A DNA stretch of 64,000 nucleotides from Candidatus Obscuribacterales bacterium (GTDB lineage: Bacteria > Cyanobacteriota > Vampirovibrionia > Obscuribacterales > Obscuribacteraceae): the NCBI GenBank assembly GCA_020634035.1, contig JACKCM010000005.1:372001-436000 (forward strand), written 5' to 3'. Shown piece after piece: positions 17,942-26,515 of this stretch. Below the pieces are notes generated by a model. The model made no database searches. It was not told where the DNA came from and worked only from the letters and a program-made list of their open reading frames with translations. Position numbers and translations under genes: made by a program. Numbering within the stretch: the stretch's first letter is position 1; the number at the start of each line of letters is the position of its first letter.

Positions 17942-20382
17942 TTGGAAATCAGAGAATCATCGGGACAGACTTTCTTGAGCTCTTCCTGGGTCTGGACAAA
18001 AATTGCTTTGAGGCGCATGTATTTGACTCGCACCTGTGTCCAGTCTTCTTTTTCGGCCAGTTCGATGATGTCGGTGGTTAACCGAGTCATCAGCTTCATT
18101 CCGAGAGCGGCACAGGGACCCTTGACCGCGTTGGCGAAGTGAATGACAGAGTCGGCGTCTTTCTCATCGATGGCCAGTTGCATACATTCTATGTAGGCTG
18201 CCATATTGGAGAGGAAGAGTCGGCTTATCTCTTCTACCTCTTCCTGTCCGTAGAGTTTGAGCATAGAGTTTATGTCGAGCGGCTCTACGTCAGAATGCAG
18301 ATCTTCGTCATCCGGCGTTTCGATATTGCCCCGGCTTTTCTCCTGGGCTGAAACTATGGAGCGTTCGATAGCTTCTTTGAGCTCTTTGCGGCTGGAGCCT
18401 TTGGTGATGTAGTCATCCATTCCGGCGGCGATGCATCTTTCGCGGTCGCCTTCCCGGTCATAGGAGGTGAGGGCGATTATCGGCACCCGCCTATGGGAAT
18501 AGGCTTCTGCAGTGCGGATTTTGCTGGCTGCCTCGAAGCCGTTCATGACAGGCATGTCGCAGTCCATCAAGATAACTTGATACTGCGTCTTTTCCATGGC
18601 TTCCAGGGCTTCTTTACCGTTGTTTGCCACATCGGCGTCGTAGCCGAGTCGTTTCAAGTGCAGCAAGAGGAGCTTCTGGTTGACGGGGATGTCATCCACC
18701 ACCAGCACTTTGTTGTGTTGAGGCTCTTCCGATACGGTTTCGGTGGTGTTGTAGTTGACCACCATCGATTCGGAACCATCCCCTTCTTCGTCTCCCATAT
18801 AGCTGGCATCGAGCTCGTTGGGACCGCCGATAGCAGCATAAGTGCCAGAGGTGCGGGGTCTTCTTTTCTTGTTCTTTTTGCCGAAGAGTGTCTTGAGCAA
18901 GGATTTGCCCCCTTTTACCTCTTCTCTTGGATCCGGCTCAGGCTCTGCCTCTGCTTGAGGCTCTTCTATGCTTTCTTCAAGCGGTTCGTATTCCGCTTCT
19001 ATCGTGTGCTCTTCTTCTTGTTCTTCGGCTTCCGGCTCTGTTTCGAGCTCGGCTTCAGGAGCCTCCTCTTCTTCTACATAGCTATATTCGGTTTCGATAC
19101 TGGGCTCTTGCTCTTCGTGACTTTCTTCCGGCGTCTCTTCTTCTTCCTGGTCTTCGAACTGTTGCTCTATCTGGTCAAGCTCTTCGAAAATCATTTCGGT
19201 CTCTTGAACTGTTTGCTGATCGACCGTTTCGTGCACGTCAGTTGGTTCAGGATGAACTACTTCATCCTCTTCCCAGGCTGAACTGGTGGTCTCATCATTC
19301 TGAGTGTACTCTTCCCAGAGGTTCTGACCGTAGTCTTCGCTGTCCACTACTTCGGGCCAGGGAAGGTTCTCTTCTTCTTCGCCTTCTTCCCCTGAACTTT
19401 TTGATTCTGTTCTTGATTCGGTAAGGTCGGCCATTCTACCGAAGAGCGATTCAGCTTCGGCTTCGGCTTCGGCTTCGGCTTCGGATGAGCGCTCGGCTTC
19501 TTCCTCGTGCTCTTCGATATATTCTACTTCTTCTTCTAAATGTTCTGGCTGCGATTCCGGTTCAATCGGCTCTTCAAAATCCGGAATCGCGCTCTCTTCT
19601 TCGCTCGTCGACAGCGATTCGGAATCTGGATATTCCTCTTCAGTGTGACGAGCTATGGACTTTTTTAAATGACTTGGCTCCTCTTCATCTTCAGAATGAG
19701 GGGATCTGTCTGATAAAAGCCTCTGGACGCCGGTTTTTGATAGTTTGCTGGCAAGATCCTGCAACTGGTCCTGGGTGCTTCCTACCTGGGCAATCTGGCT
19801 GCTTATGGTCTGGCATAGATTCTCGATGGACTCTTCGAGAACGACCTCTTCGGTGGTGTCGAGCATGAAGAGCATGGCGCCGCCTACGGAATGATCGCTG
19901 TTTAGAAACGGGGTAGCAGAGAAGGTGATCCAGCTTCCATTGGCTTCGCCGGCATGTTTGAGGTGCAAGCGCAGGTCGGTGACTGATTCTCCTGTCAGGG
20001 CGATGCTCCAGGGCAAGGCGTCAGAGTCGAGGAAGTTGCCGTGCTCGTCTTCGAAGCGCAGTGATGCGTCGCTTCTATTGAGGATGAAGTTATAGCCCAG
20101 GATTTCGCCAGCGGTCTGGTTGTGAAGCAGGAACTTGCCATGGGGACCAATTAGAACGGCTCCCAGAACAGAGTTCTCTAGAATTTCGCTGACTACGCCG
20201 GGAAACCTGGCCAGACCCTGGTCGAGGGAGTCTGCCGAGTTCATCAAAGATGATATGGCATGGGTGGCTTCTGCCAGACCCGGCCTGGCTTCTACCGAAG
20301 ATCTAATCGTTTCGACCGTTTCATTTAACTCGTTAAGCCTGGCTTTTAGCGACTCAACGTGCCGACTCCAGTCATTTGTCAT
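17938..20382 (-). CDS. PAS - acidic linker - receiver - degenerate Hpt protein
   Basis: 814 residues. PAS-type sensor domain at about 66-180 (GAVLIGPHGKFLLHNQTAGEILGY). Very acidic low-complexity linker at about 228-490, over half Glu/Asp, including EAEAEAEAEA. A basic patch GKKNKKRRPR (501-510). Receiver domain 557-677 with Asp563/564, phospho-acceptor Asp607 (ILMDCDMPVMNG) and Lys661. Hpt-like domain at 705-800, where the motif reads FANAVKGPCAALG: Asn751 stands where His is required. There is no histidine-kinase dimerisation or ATPase domain, so phosphate must come from elsewhere (CheA in the same run is the obvious donor). The acidic and basic blocks suggest nucleic-acid or self-interaction. 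112 bp after the receiver gene. Confidence 0.85.
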   Translation of the reverse strand: MTNDWSRHVESLKARLNELNETVETIRSSVEARPGLAEATHAISSLMNSADSLDQGLARFPGVVSEILENSVLGAVLIGPHGKFLLHNQTAGEILGYNFILNRSDASLRFEDEHGNFLDSDALPWSIALTGESVTDLRLHLKHAGEANGSWITFSATPFLNSDHSVGGAMLFMLDTTEEVVLEESIENLCQTISSQIAQVGSTQDQLQDLASKLSKTGVQRLLSDRSPHSEDEEEPSHLKKSIARHTEEEYPDSESLSTSEEESAIPDFEEPIEPESQPEHLEEEVEYIEEHEEEAERSSEAEAEAEAEAESLFGRMADLTESRTESKSSGEEGEEEENLPWPEVVDSEDYGQNLWEEYTQNDETTSSAWEEDEVVHPEPTDVHETVDQQTVQETEMIFEELDQIEQQFEDQEEEETPEESHEEQEPSIETEYSYVEEEEAPEAELETEPEAEEQEEEHTIEAEYEPLEESIEEPQAEAEPEPDPREEVKGGKSLLKTLFGKKNKKRRPRTSGTYAAIGGPNELDASYMGDEEGDGSESMVVNYNTTETVSEEPQHNKVLVVDDIPVNQKLLLLHLKRLGYDADVANNGKEALEAMEKTQYQVILMDCDMPVMNGFEAASKIRTAEAYSHRRVPIIALTSYDREGDRERCIAAGMDDYITKGSSRKELKEAIERSIVSAQEKSRGNIETPDDEDLHSDVEPLDINSMLKLYGQEEVEEISRLFLSNMAAYIECMQLAIDEKDADSVIHFANAVKGPCAALGMKLMTRLTTDIIELAEKEDWTQVRVKYMRLKAIFVQTQEELKKVCPDDSLISK
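19454..19483. repeat. Five copies of hexamer gcttcg
   Basis: Five perfect tandem copies coding for Glu-Ala pairs in the acidic linker. Changes by one unit keep frame, so linker length may vary between strains. Confidence 0.7.
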
Positions 20383-20494
20383 TCTGGCTTTCCTTATGCT
20401 TGAAAACTTGGCTGTGAACGCGCCCGATCAAAGGCTCACAAATACCTTGTACCCGCTTAAAATGGAAAGAAACATATATGAAGAGGCCTCAGAT

Positions 20495-21022
20495 TCAACC
20501 CTCTTTTTGCATTCTGCAAAGGGTGTGGTAGAGGGAATAGATTAAATTTGCCGCTTTCTGCGAATCGATTTCGAGTTTTTTGGGACCGTTTTCGGTGACC
20601 AGGGTGGTGGTGCTGGGCTCTCCTGCGACTCCTTCGGCAGAGTCTCTGAGAACCAGGAGAAGACGGTCGGCGAGGTAGTCTGTCGGCATGCTCTTAAGCA
20701 GAAAGTCATCGGCGCCCGAATTAACTATCTCGACGACCTCTTCGGGATCTAACACCGTGCTCATTAAAATGACTTTGATATTGCCGGTGGTGTGCGAAGC
20801 TTTGATCTTACGGCAGAGTTCATAGCCGTTCATCTCAGGCATATTCACATCCGAGAGAATCAGTTTGGGTCTCTCCTCTTCGATCATGGCCAGAGCCTTT
20901 TCGGCGCTCTTAGCCAGTTTCGTCTTCAAGCCCTTCTTCTGAAAAGAATGCTGATAAAGCATGGCCTGGGTAACGGTGTCTTCCACCAGAAGGATATAGT
21001 CGCTATCTGGGGCTTCGGTCAT
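20495..21022 (-). CDS. Single-domain response regulator (CheY-like) with C-terminal tail
   Basis: 175 residues. A receiver domain spans about 8-128: Glu14-Asp15 (LLVEDT), Asp58 phospho-acceptor (LILSDVNMPEMNG), Ser/Thr at MSTV, and Lys at LLKSMP. About 45 residues follow with a final helix (EIDSQKAANLIYSLYHTL) and no DNA-binding or enzymatic domain. It lies 26 bp after cheB, the usual place for a CheY-type output in alternative chemosensory operons. It probably receives phosphate from CheA and acts by protein contact; the tail may be the contact site. Confidence 0.85.
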   Translation of the reverse strand: MTEAPDSDYILLVEDTVTQAMLYQHSFQKKGLKTKLAKSAEKALAMIEEERPKLILSDVNMPEMNGYELCRKIKASHTTGNIKVILMSTVLDPEEVVEIVNSGADDFLLKSMPTDYLADRLLLVLRDSAEGVAGEPSTTTLVTENGPKKLEIDSQKAANLIYSLYHTLCRMQKEG

Positions 21023-21048
21023 GGGCGCGTTTTCTCCTGCTAACTCGT

Positions 21049-22119
21049 CTATCCCTGGGTCTTGCTGTTTTCCTGGGCCAGCCTCCTGAGAAGGTCGGCA
21101 ATGGCTTCGGCACCAGCCACATGATCGGCTGCCCCTAACTTTATCGCCTCGCCGGGCATGCCATGCACAATCGAGCTCTCCTTATCTTGAGCGACAGTTT
21201 TGCCGCCGCGTTCTTTAATGAGCTTCAATTCGCGGGCACCATCTCTGCCCATGCCGCTTAGAAGAATTGCTATGGCTCTGTCGCCGTAGACCTTCGAGAC
21301 GCTCTCAAATAGATACGAGACCGAGGGACGGACACCGTTTATGTATTCCTGACTGGTTATTGCAAAGCGACCGGATGCGGTGATGCCGGTCTGGAAGTTG
21401 TCCGGGCAAACATAGGCAGTGGATGACTCCAGGCTTTTGCTGTTCTCAGCGATTTTTACATTGTATCCGGTGGTGGACTTGAGCCAGCTTGCAAAACCTT
21501 CCACAAAGCCCTCGGCGATGTGTTGGGCAATTACAATCGGCACCGGAAATTCCTCAGGCAGCGATTTTAGAATCGTTTGAATTACTGTGGGACCACCGGT
21601 GGAGGCACCGATGGCGATGATTTTGTTTCTTTTAATAGCCTTCAGAGAGCCTGCGCTTATGGTGCCTCCGGATTGTTTGATGACACCTTTTAATTCGGTC
21701 AGGTCTCTTCTGGTCACCAGTTTGATCTCTGACATCAGCTTTACCGTAGAGATTAACTGTGTCCTGAGGCGCTGGTAGTCTTCGTGACCTGAACCCACCG
21801 GTTTTTCTATGGCGGCAAGGGCCCCTGCTTCGAGCAGGTCGAAGGATTTCACCACCGATGATGTCTCGGCTACGCCGCTGACCACAACTATAGGCACAGG
21901 GTTCTCTTTCATGACATGGCGGGTCAAGCCCAGACCATCCATCTTGGGCAGCTGAATATCGATGGTGATTAAGTCGGGTTTCTCTTTTTCTAAAGCCTCC
22001 ATCGCCTCTTCTGCAGAAGAGAGGACTCTTGTCACCGAAATATCCGGATCGCTCTCCAGAATCTCTTTCAAGAGAACCTGTATCACCGGCGAATCTTCGA
22101 CTATCATCACTTTTATCAA
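21049..22119 (-). CDS. cheB: Chemotaxis methylesterase CheB
   Basis: 356 residues, full length. Receiver domain 1-125 with Asp54 (ITIDIQLPKMDG), then the esterase/deamidase domain with catalytic Ser173 (GASTGGP), His200 (AQHI) and Asp293 (SGMGRDGA). Removes methyl groups from chemoreceptor glutamates, resetting the receptor, and is activated by phosphorylation from CheA. It lies 13 bp after cheA. The presence of both CheB and CheR means that the HTH-MCP receptor of this cluster, or receptors elsewhere, undergoes methylation-based adaptation. Confidence 0.93.
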   Translation of the reverse strand: MIKVMIVEDSPVIQVLLKEILESDPDISVTRVLSSAEEAMEALEKEKPDLITIDIQLPKMDGLGLTRHVMKENPVPIVVVSGVAETSSVVKSFDLLEAGALAAIEKPVGSGHEDYQRLRTQLISTVKLMSEIKLVTRRDLTELKGVIKQSGGTISAGSLKAIKRNKIIAIGASTGGPTVIQTILKSLPEEFPVPIVIAQHIAEGFVEGFASWLKSTTGYNVKIAENSKSLESSTAYVCPDNFQTGITASGRFAITSQEYINGVRPSVSYLFESVSKVYGDRAIAILLSGMGRDGARELKLIKERGGKTVAQDKESSIVHGMPGEAIKLGAADHVAGAEAIADLLRRLAQENSKTQG

Positions 22120-22132
22120 ATTCAGATAGACC

Positions 22133-24418
22133 TCAGATCAACCGTTCGACCATGTCGAGAAGATTTGATTTCTCGAAATTGCTTTTGACGAAATAGGCGC
22201 TGGCACCGACCTCGACGCCACGTTTTCGGTCTTCGAGGGATGCCAGAGAAGTTACTACGATGATCGGCACATTGGGCCGCTCCGACTCGTGTCTGATTTT
22301 TGCGGTCAGTTCAAAGCCGTTCATACGGGGCATCTCGACGTCGGTGACCACCAGATCGAATTCTGTCTGTCTGTATTTATCGAAGCCGTCCGAGCCGTCG
22401 GCTGCCACCAGCACTTCATAACCTGCTGATTCCAGAATGTTTTTGAGAAGCACCCTCGAAGTGATAGAGTCTTCCACCACCAGGATTCGTTTTCTAGAAC
22501 GCTCTTCTCTTTCCGAAGGGGATTTTTTGAGAGGTTTTAGATCAAGCGGTGCTTCGCCTGTCAGGGCGCCCACTAAATAAGGTGAGGTCAAAACATCTTT
22601 CATGTTTATAACCACGGCCAGATCGCCTGTTTTTAGCTGGGTGGCGCCGGCGATATTTCGCACTCTGGTCAGGGGGGCGGGCAGGTTCTTGACCGCGACC
22701 TCTTGCTCGCCCGAGACCTCTTCTACAGTGAGGGCGATGGGATATTCGGAGGTGCCTACAATGAGCGCAATCGACTCTTCGAGGCTGAGCTTCGATTCGA
22801 TTTGAAGTATATCGGCCAGTCTGATTATTGGGAGCAGTCTGTCGTTATAATTCAAAGTCCATTTGCCCTGGAGCATGCGCACATCTTGATCTTGCAGGCG
22901 CACAGCAGAGTTTATCGCTATCGTCGGCACCACCATGGTCTGGTTGCCGATTCTGGCAGTGATGCCTACCATGGTGGCACGCCTGACCGGTACCATAATA
23001 GTGAATTTCGTCTCTTGACCAGGAACAGAAGATATAGTGACGGTGCCGTTCAATCTCTCCACATTCTCTTTGACTATGGTAAGACCCAGTCCCCGACCGG
23101 AAATCGCGCTGACCTCATCTTTGGTTGAAAAAGAGGAGCGAAAAAGTAACGACAATATTTGCTCTTCGCTGAAATTCTCCAGCAACTCTTTGCGAATCAA
23201 CCTTTTTTCAAGAGCTGATTTTTTTACCTTCTCCACATCTATACCGCGACCGTCGTCCCGCACTTCTATTTTGACTTTGCCGCTTCCTACAGGCTCTAAA
23301 GAGATACTGACCGTGGCTGTCGGGATCTTGCCGCCAGCCGCCCTTTCTTCTGCGGTCTCTATACCGTGATCGATACAGTTGCGGATCAGATGGATGATCG
23401 GGTCTTTTAATTCGTCCAGAATATTCCTATCAATCTGAACGTCTGCGCCGGAGATATCGAGCTCTACCTGTTTGTTCTGCTGTTTGCCGATATCCCAGAC
23501 GATGCGCGAGAGCAGATTATTCATGATCTCGAAGGGCACCATGGTGAGTTCTCGACCACGATCGAGCAGTGAGTCGACCAGATTATGAATGGTGCGTTCG
23601 TCCGCCACCACCGACTTTTCTATAGAATTGAGCGTCTCCAGCATCTTGGCCACGAAGCTGTCGTGCATGTCCACGAATTCTCTGAGATCCGTCAGTCTTC
23701 TACTGTTGCCGCTGTTACCGCCGTTGCCGCCGTTTCTGCCGACATCGGTCTGGGTGATATTTTCTACTTCCGGTCGCAGTCTCTGCCAGCGCCTGGACCA
23801 CTGGTTGAGAACCGATTGAATTTCTGACAGTTCTGAAATTCTCTGTTCGGAAGCCAGTTTGGCATAGACCAGCTCTTCGGAGAGTTTTACATAATTCTCC
23901 AGCTGTTCGACCGGAAGTCTTATCGACCCAGCACCACTCGCTTTGCCCCGGGGGGCTCGCATCTCGGTACTGTCTTCTTCGGGCGCTTCATCTCTGGGAG
24001 CCTCCGTGGTAAGGGGCGTGGTTACCGCTTTCTCTCCTTCCAGCTCTTTGAGGGCGCTGAGCAAGTCGTCGAGATCTTCTTTGAAGCCTTCTTGCCCTAA
24101 TTCGTCCACTGTTCGCTGAAACATTATCCTGGCTGTGTTCAAAATTGCCATGGTGGTATCAGGCACTCTCGATTGTTTATGCTTGATCAGAATCGATTCG
24201 ATCAGCTGACAGCATTTTTCGACTTTGCCTAAATTCACAGCTCTCGATGAGCCTTTCAGGCTATGGAAGATGCGCAGCAGCTTCTCTACAGATTCGGCTG
24301 TGCTCTCCGGTTCTTTGTCTATCGAAAGTAGATTGACACTGATATTTTGAAGATGCTCATTGGCTTCCTCTTTGAAGGCTGTTTGCAAAACGGCGATGAA
24401 TTCCGGATCCATAGTCAT
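22133..24418 (-). CDS. cheA: Hybrid chemotaxis histidine kinase CheA with C-terminal receiver
   Basis: 761 residues from the ATG at 24418, one base after the cheW stop; an upstream start at 24442 would overlap cheW. Order: Hpt with His52 (FHSLKGSSRAV), acidic linker, dimerisation helices, HATPase (LIRNCIDHGIE, RDDGRGID, GRGLGLTIVKENVERL), CheW-like domain, and a receiver with Asp at about 693 (LVVTDVEMPRMNG). No separate P2 domain is evident. A CheA fused to a receiver is typical of Frz, Wsp and Pil/Chp-type systems rather than flagellar chemotaxis. The receiver may act as phosphate sink or output. A Gly/Asn repeat (GRNGGNGGNSGNSRR) interrupts the helical region. Confidence 0.94.
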   Translation of the reverse strand: MTMDPEFIAVLQTAFKEEANEHLQNISVNLLSIDKEPESTAESVEKLLRIFHSLKGSSRAVNLGKVEKCCQLIESILIKHKQSRVPDTTMAILNTARIMFQRTVDELGQEGFKEDLDDLLSALKELEGEKAVTTPLTTEAPRDEAPEEDSTEMRAPRGKASGAGSIRLPVEQLENYVKLSEELVYAKLASEQRISELSEIQSVLNQWSRRWQRLRPEVENITQTDVGRNGGNGGNSGNSRRLTDLREFVDMHDSFVAKMLETLNSIEKSVVADERTIHNLVDSLLDRGRELTMVPFEIMNNLLSRIVWDIGKQQNKQVELDISGADVQIDRNILDELKDPIIHLIRNCIDHGIETAEERAAGGKIPTATVSISLEPVGSGKVKIEVRDDGRGIDVEKVKKSALEKRLIRKELLENFSEEQILSLLFRSSFSTKDEVSAISGRGLGLTIVKENVERLNGTVTISSVPGQETKFTIMVPVRRATMVGITARIGNQTMVVPTIAINSAVRLQDQDVRMLQGKWTLNYNDRLLPIIRLADILQIESKLSLEESIALIVGTSEYPIALTVEEVSGEQEVAVKNLPAPLTRVRNIAGATQLKTGDLAVVINMKDVLTSPYLVGALTGEAPLDLKPLKKSPSEREERSRKRILVVEDSITSRVLLKNILESAGYEVLVAADGSDGFDKYRQTEFDLVVTDVEMPRMNGFELTAKIRHESERPNVPIIVVTSLASLEDRKRGVEVGASAYFVKSNFEKSNLLDMVERLI

Positions 24419-24419
24419 C

Positions 24420-24992
24420 TTATTGATTGACCTCCAGAGCATCTACCGAGAGCAGGCTTTCGCCGTTGATGATGATTGTGGCATCACCGGTAATACCAGA
24501 TACATACTGCCTGGGAATATTGGACAATATGATACTGGCCGGTTGAATGTCGTCATCGGCGATAAATTCCAGTCCCAGTACATCGTCGGTGATCAGGGCG
24601 ATTTGAAAATCTTCTCTTTTGGCAATTATCGCTTTGTCCGAACCCAGGACCGAATTCTCCTGGAGATTGAAGAGATGACGCAGGTCGATAACCGTGGTCA
24701 GTGCCCCGCGTAAACTGATGATCCCGACCACATAAGGCGGAGTCTCCGGCACCGGCAATATCGACTTCAGTTGAAAGACTTCGTCGGTATATTTGATATC
24801 GAAAGCGAAGCGCTGTTTCGCTATTTCAAAAAGCACATACTGTTTGCCCGGTGGGATTGCCGGTTTGTCCAGCGGTCTGGCCAGCTGAACCGCTCTTCTT
24901 CGAAGAATGCCGCGTCTCAAGTATTCATCGAGCTTGCGCTTGAGGATCTCTTGTTGAACGCTCTCTTTTTTAGGCTCTTCCGGCAAACTCAA
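24420..24992 (-). CDS. cheW: CheW-type adaptor (TTG start)
   Basis: 190 residues. The TTG start at 24992 is supported by GGAGGTG four nt upstream, and it overlaps the TGA of cheR (TTGA). About 48 N-terminal residues form a basic helix (ILKRKLDEYLRRGILRRR), then a CheW domain with FEIAKQRFAFDI and GIISLRGALTTVIDLRHLF. Bridges chemoreceptor and CheA. It is one of three CheW proteins in this run and the only one with the long basic extension, so they are probably not interchangeable. Confidence 0.9.
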   Translation of the reverse strand: MSLPEEPKKESVQQEILKRKLDEYLRRGILRRRAVQLARPLDKPAIPPGKQYVLFEIAKQRFAFDIKYTDEVFQLKSILPVPETPPYVVGIISLRGALTTVIDLRHLFNLQENSVLGSDKAIIAKREDFQIALITDDVLGLEFIADDDIQPASIILSNIPRQYVSGITGDATIIINGESLLSVDALEVNQ

Positions 24993-26512
24993 CTTTCACC
25001 TCCGAGGCTTGTGACAATGCTCTTTAACTGACCGACCGTCAATCCATCGGAGTCCTGGACAATATCTGTGCCGGTTCTCTCTTGTAGCAGTCTGGCTACA
25101 TGGCTGAAGCATTTGCCGGATTTGTCCTTCTCTCCTCTTTGGCGATGAAGGTTCCCGAGAACGAAGTAAGCGATCACATAACTCTCGTCCAGAAAAATAG
25201 ATTGGGTCAAAGAGCGCAAGGCCGCGTCGTCATCTCCCATTTCATGATGGATAGTAGCTTTGAGATAGTACCATCGGGCGTTGATAGTATCCTGGGCGAT
25301 TAGTCTGTCGCACCAATCTATTGCCGCTTCCAGATTGCCCAGATTTGCAAAAGAGCGGGCTATCAGACCGAGGGTCTCTGAAGAGTCCGAGTCTTCCATG
25401 GATGTCGATATCTGGGGCAGGGCATCGATAATAGTGCTGTATCTACCCTGGTCATAGTACTCGGTTAGCTTCGCAGGCAGATTCTCGAAGTCAAGCTCAA
25501 GCTCGAGCTCGAGTTCGGTCTCAATGCTTTGCGGCATAGAAGGTGGTGCTTCGATAAGATTGTCGATAGAAAGGCGCATCTCTTCTCGGCTAGAGCCAAA
25601 ATAAGAATAATTCGAGTGGACGATTTTAATCGGTGCTTTCTCTTTGAGGTCTGCTTCTTCTACTTTTTGCATTACAATGGCGCCGTTCAGATTCTGTACA
25701 TGAAAGAACTTAGGCGCCGGATGCGGTATCTCGCTGGGGGCGAGAAAAAGCCATCCCCCCGGACGCAAACACTTATGGAACTTTAGCAGGGTATTGGTCA
25801 CTTGTTCCGGGCTAAAATAAATTAGAACATTGCGGCAAAAGATTATGTCAAGGTTGTCCGTACCGTTGAGTAGAGATGGATAGCCATCCTCGGCCAGATT
25901 GAGCATAGCGAAGTCGACTTTTGATTTGACCTCGTCTTTCAAAGCGTAGGTTTCATCTTCTCTGATGGTGAAATACTTCTCTTTTATAAACGCCGGTATA
26001 TCTCTGAATGACCAGCGTCGGTATATGCCGGAGCGAGCTACTTTCAGGCTTTGTTTGTTTATATCCGTGGCAAGAATGCGGGCTTCGACCGGACCGTTTT
26101 CACCGCGATAGTCGGAGAGAACGGTCATAGCGGTCATGGCGATGGAATAAGGCTCTTCTCCGGATGAGCAGCCTGCGCTCCAGATTGAGAGTCTCTCTCC
26201 GGGCTTTTTTCTGTTCAGCACCTCCGGCAGAATATTTGCTTTCAGTACCGAATAGCTCATCGCATCCCGAAAGAAATAGGTCTCTCCGATGGTGAGATAA
26301 AGCGCCATATAACCTATCGCTTCGTTGTTCTCGCCGCCTCGAATTAAAGAGGCGATGAAGTCGGAGGGATTTTCGAAACCTGCTTCGGCAGCGGCAAGCA
26401 GTACTCTCTTCTCGAAATCTTCCAGCCTCGACTGCGAGATCCGATGGCCGAGATGAAGCTCAACCCATTCTCTCATCGTATTTAACAGGCTTTCGGAGAT
26501 ACTCTTACTCAT
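24989..26512 (-). CDS. cheR: Chemoreceptor methyltransferase CheR with TPR tail
   Basis: 507 residues. An N-terminal CheR helical domain (1-75) precedes a SAM-dependent methyltransferase domain (about 80-275; motif IWSAGCSSGEEPYSIAM, then FCRNVLIYFSPEQ). A Glu/Leu-rich linker (ETELELELELD) leads to about three TPR units (350-470). Methylates glutamates on chemoreceptors. The CheR-TPR layout is that of FrzF (Myxococcus) and WspC (Pseudomonas), where the TPR part controls target choice. It lies 3 bp after the HTH-MCP gene. A TPR-restricted methyltransferase beside one unusual receptor suggests that the pair is dedicated. Confidence 0.93.
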   Translation of the reverse strand: MSKSISESLLNTMREWVELHLGHRISQSRLEDFEKRVLLAAAEAGFENPSDFIASLIRGGENNEAIGYMALYLTIGETYFFRDAMSYSVLKANILPEVLNRKKPGERLSIWSAGCSSGEEPYSIAMTAMTVLSDYRGENGPVEARILATDINKQSLKVARSGIYRRWSFRDIPAFIKEKYFTIREDETYALKDEVKSKVDFAMLNLAEDGYPSLLNGTDNLDIIFCRNVLIYFSPEQVTNTLLKFHKCLRPGGWLFLAPSEIPHPAPKFFHVQNLNGAIVMQKVEEADLKEKAPIKIVHSNYSYFGSSREEMRLSIDNLIEAPPSMPQSIETELELELELDFENLPAKLTEYYDQGRYSTIIDALPQISTSMEDSDSSETLGLIARSFANLGNLEAAIDWCDRLIAQDTINARWYYLKATIHHEMGDDDAALRSLTQSIFLDESYVIAYFVLGNLHRQRGEKDKSGKCFSHVARLLQERTGTDIVQDSDGLTVGQLKSIVTSLGGES

Positions 26513-26515
26513 TGT

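Noticed and set aside
18493..19281. 262-codon plus-strand frame opposite the PAS-receiver gene
   Set aside because: Mirror image of the acidic linker; Phe/Leu-rich low complexity and no ribosome site.
17938..20382. Hybrid histidine kinase
   Set aside because: No HisKA or HATPase motif (no N, G1 or G2 box) anywhere in the protein.
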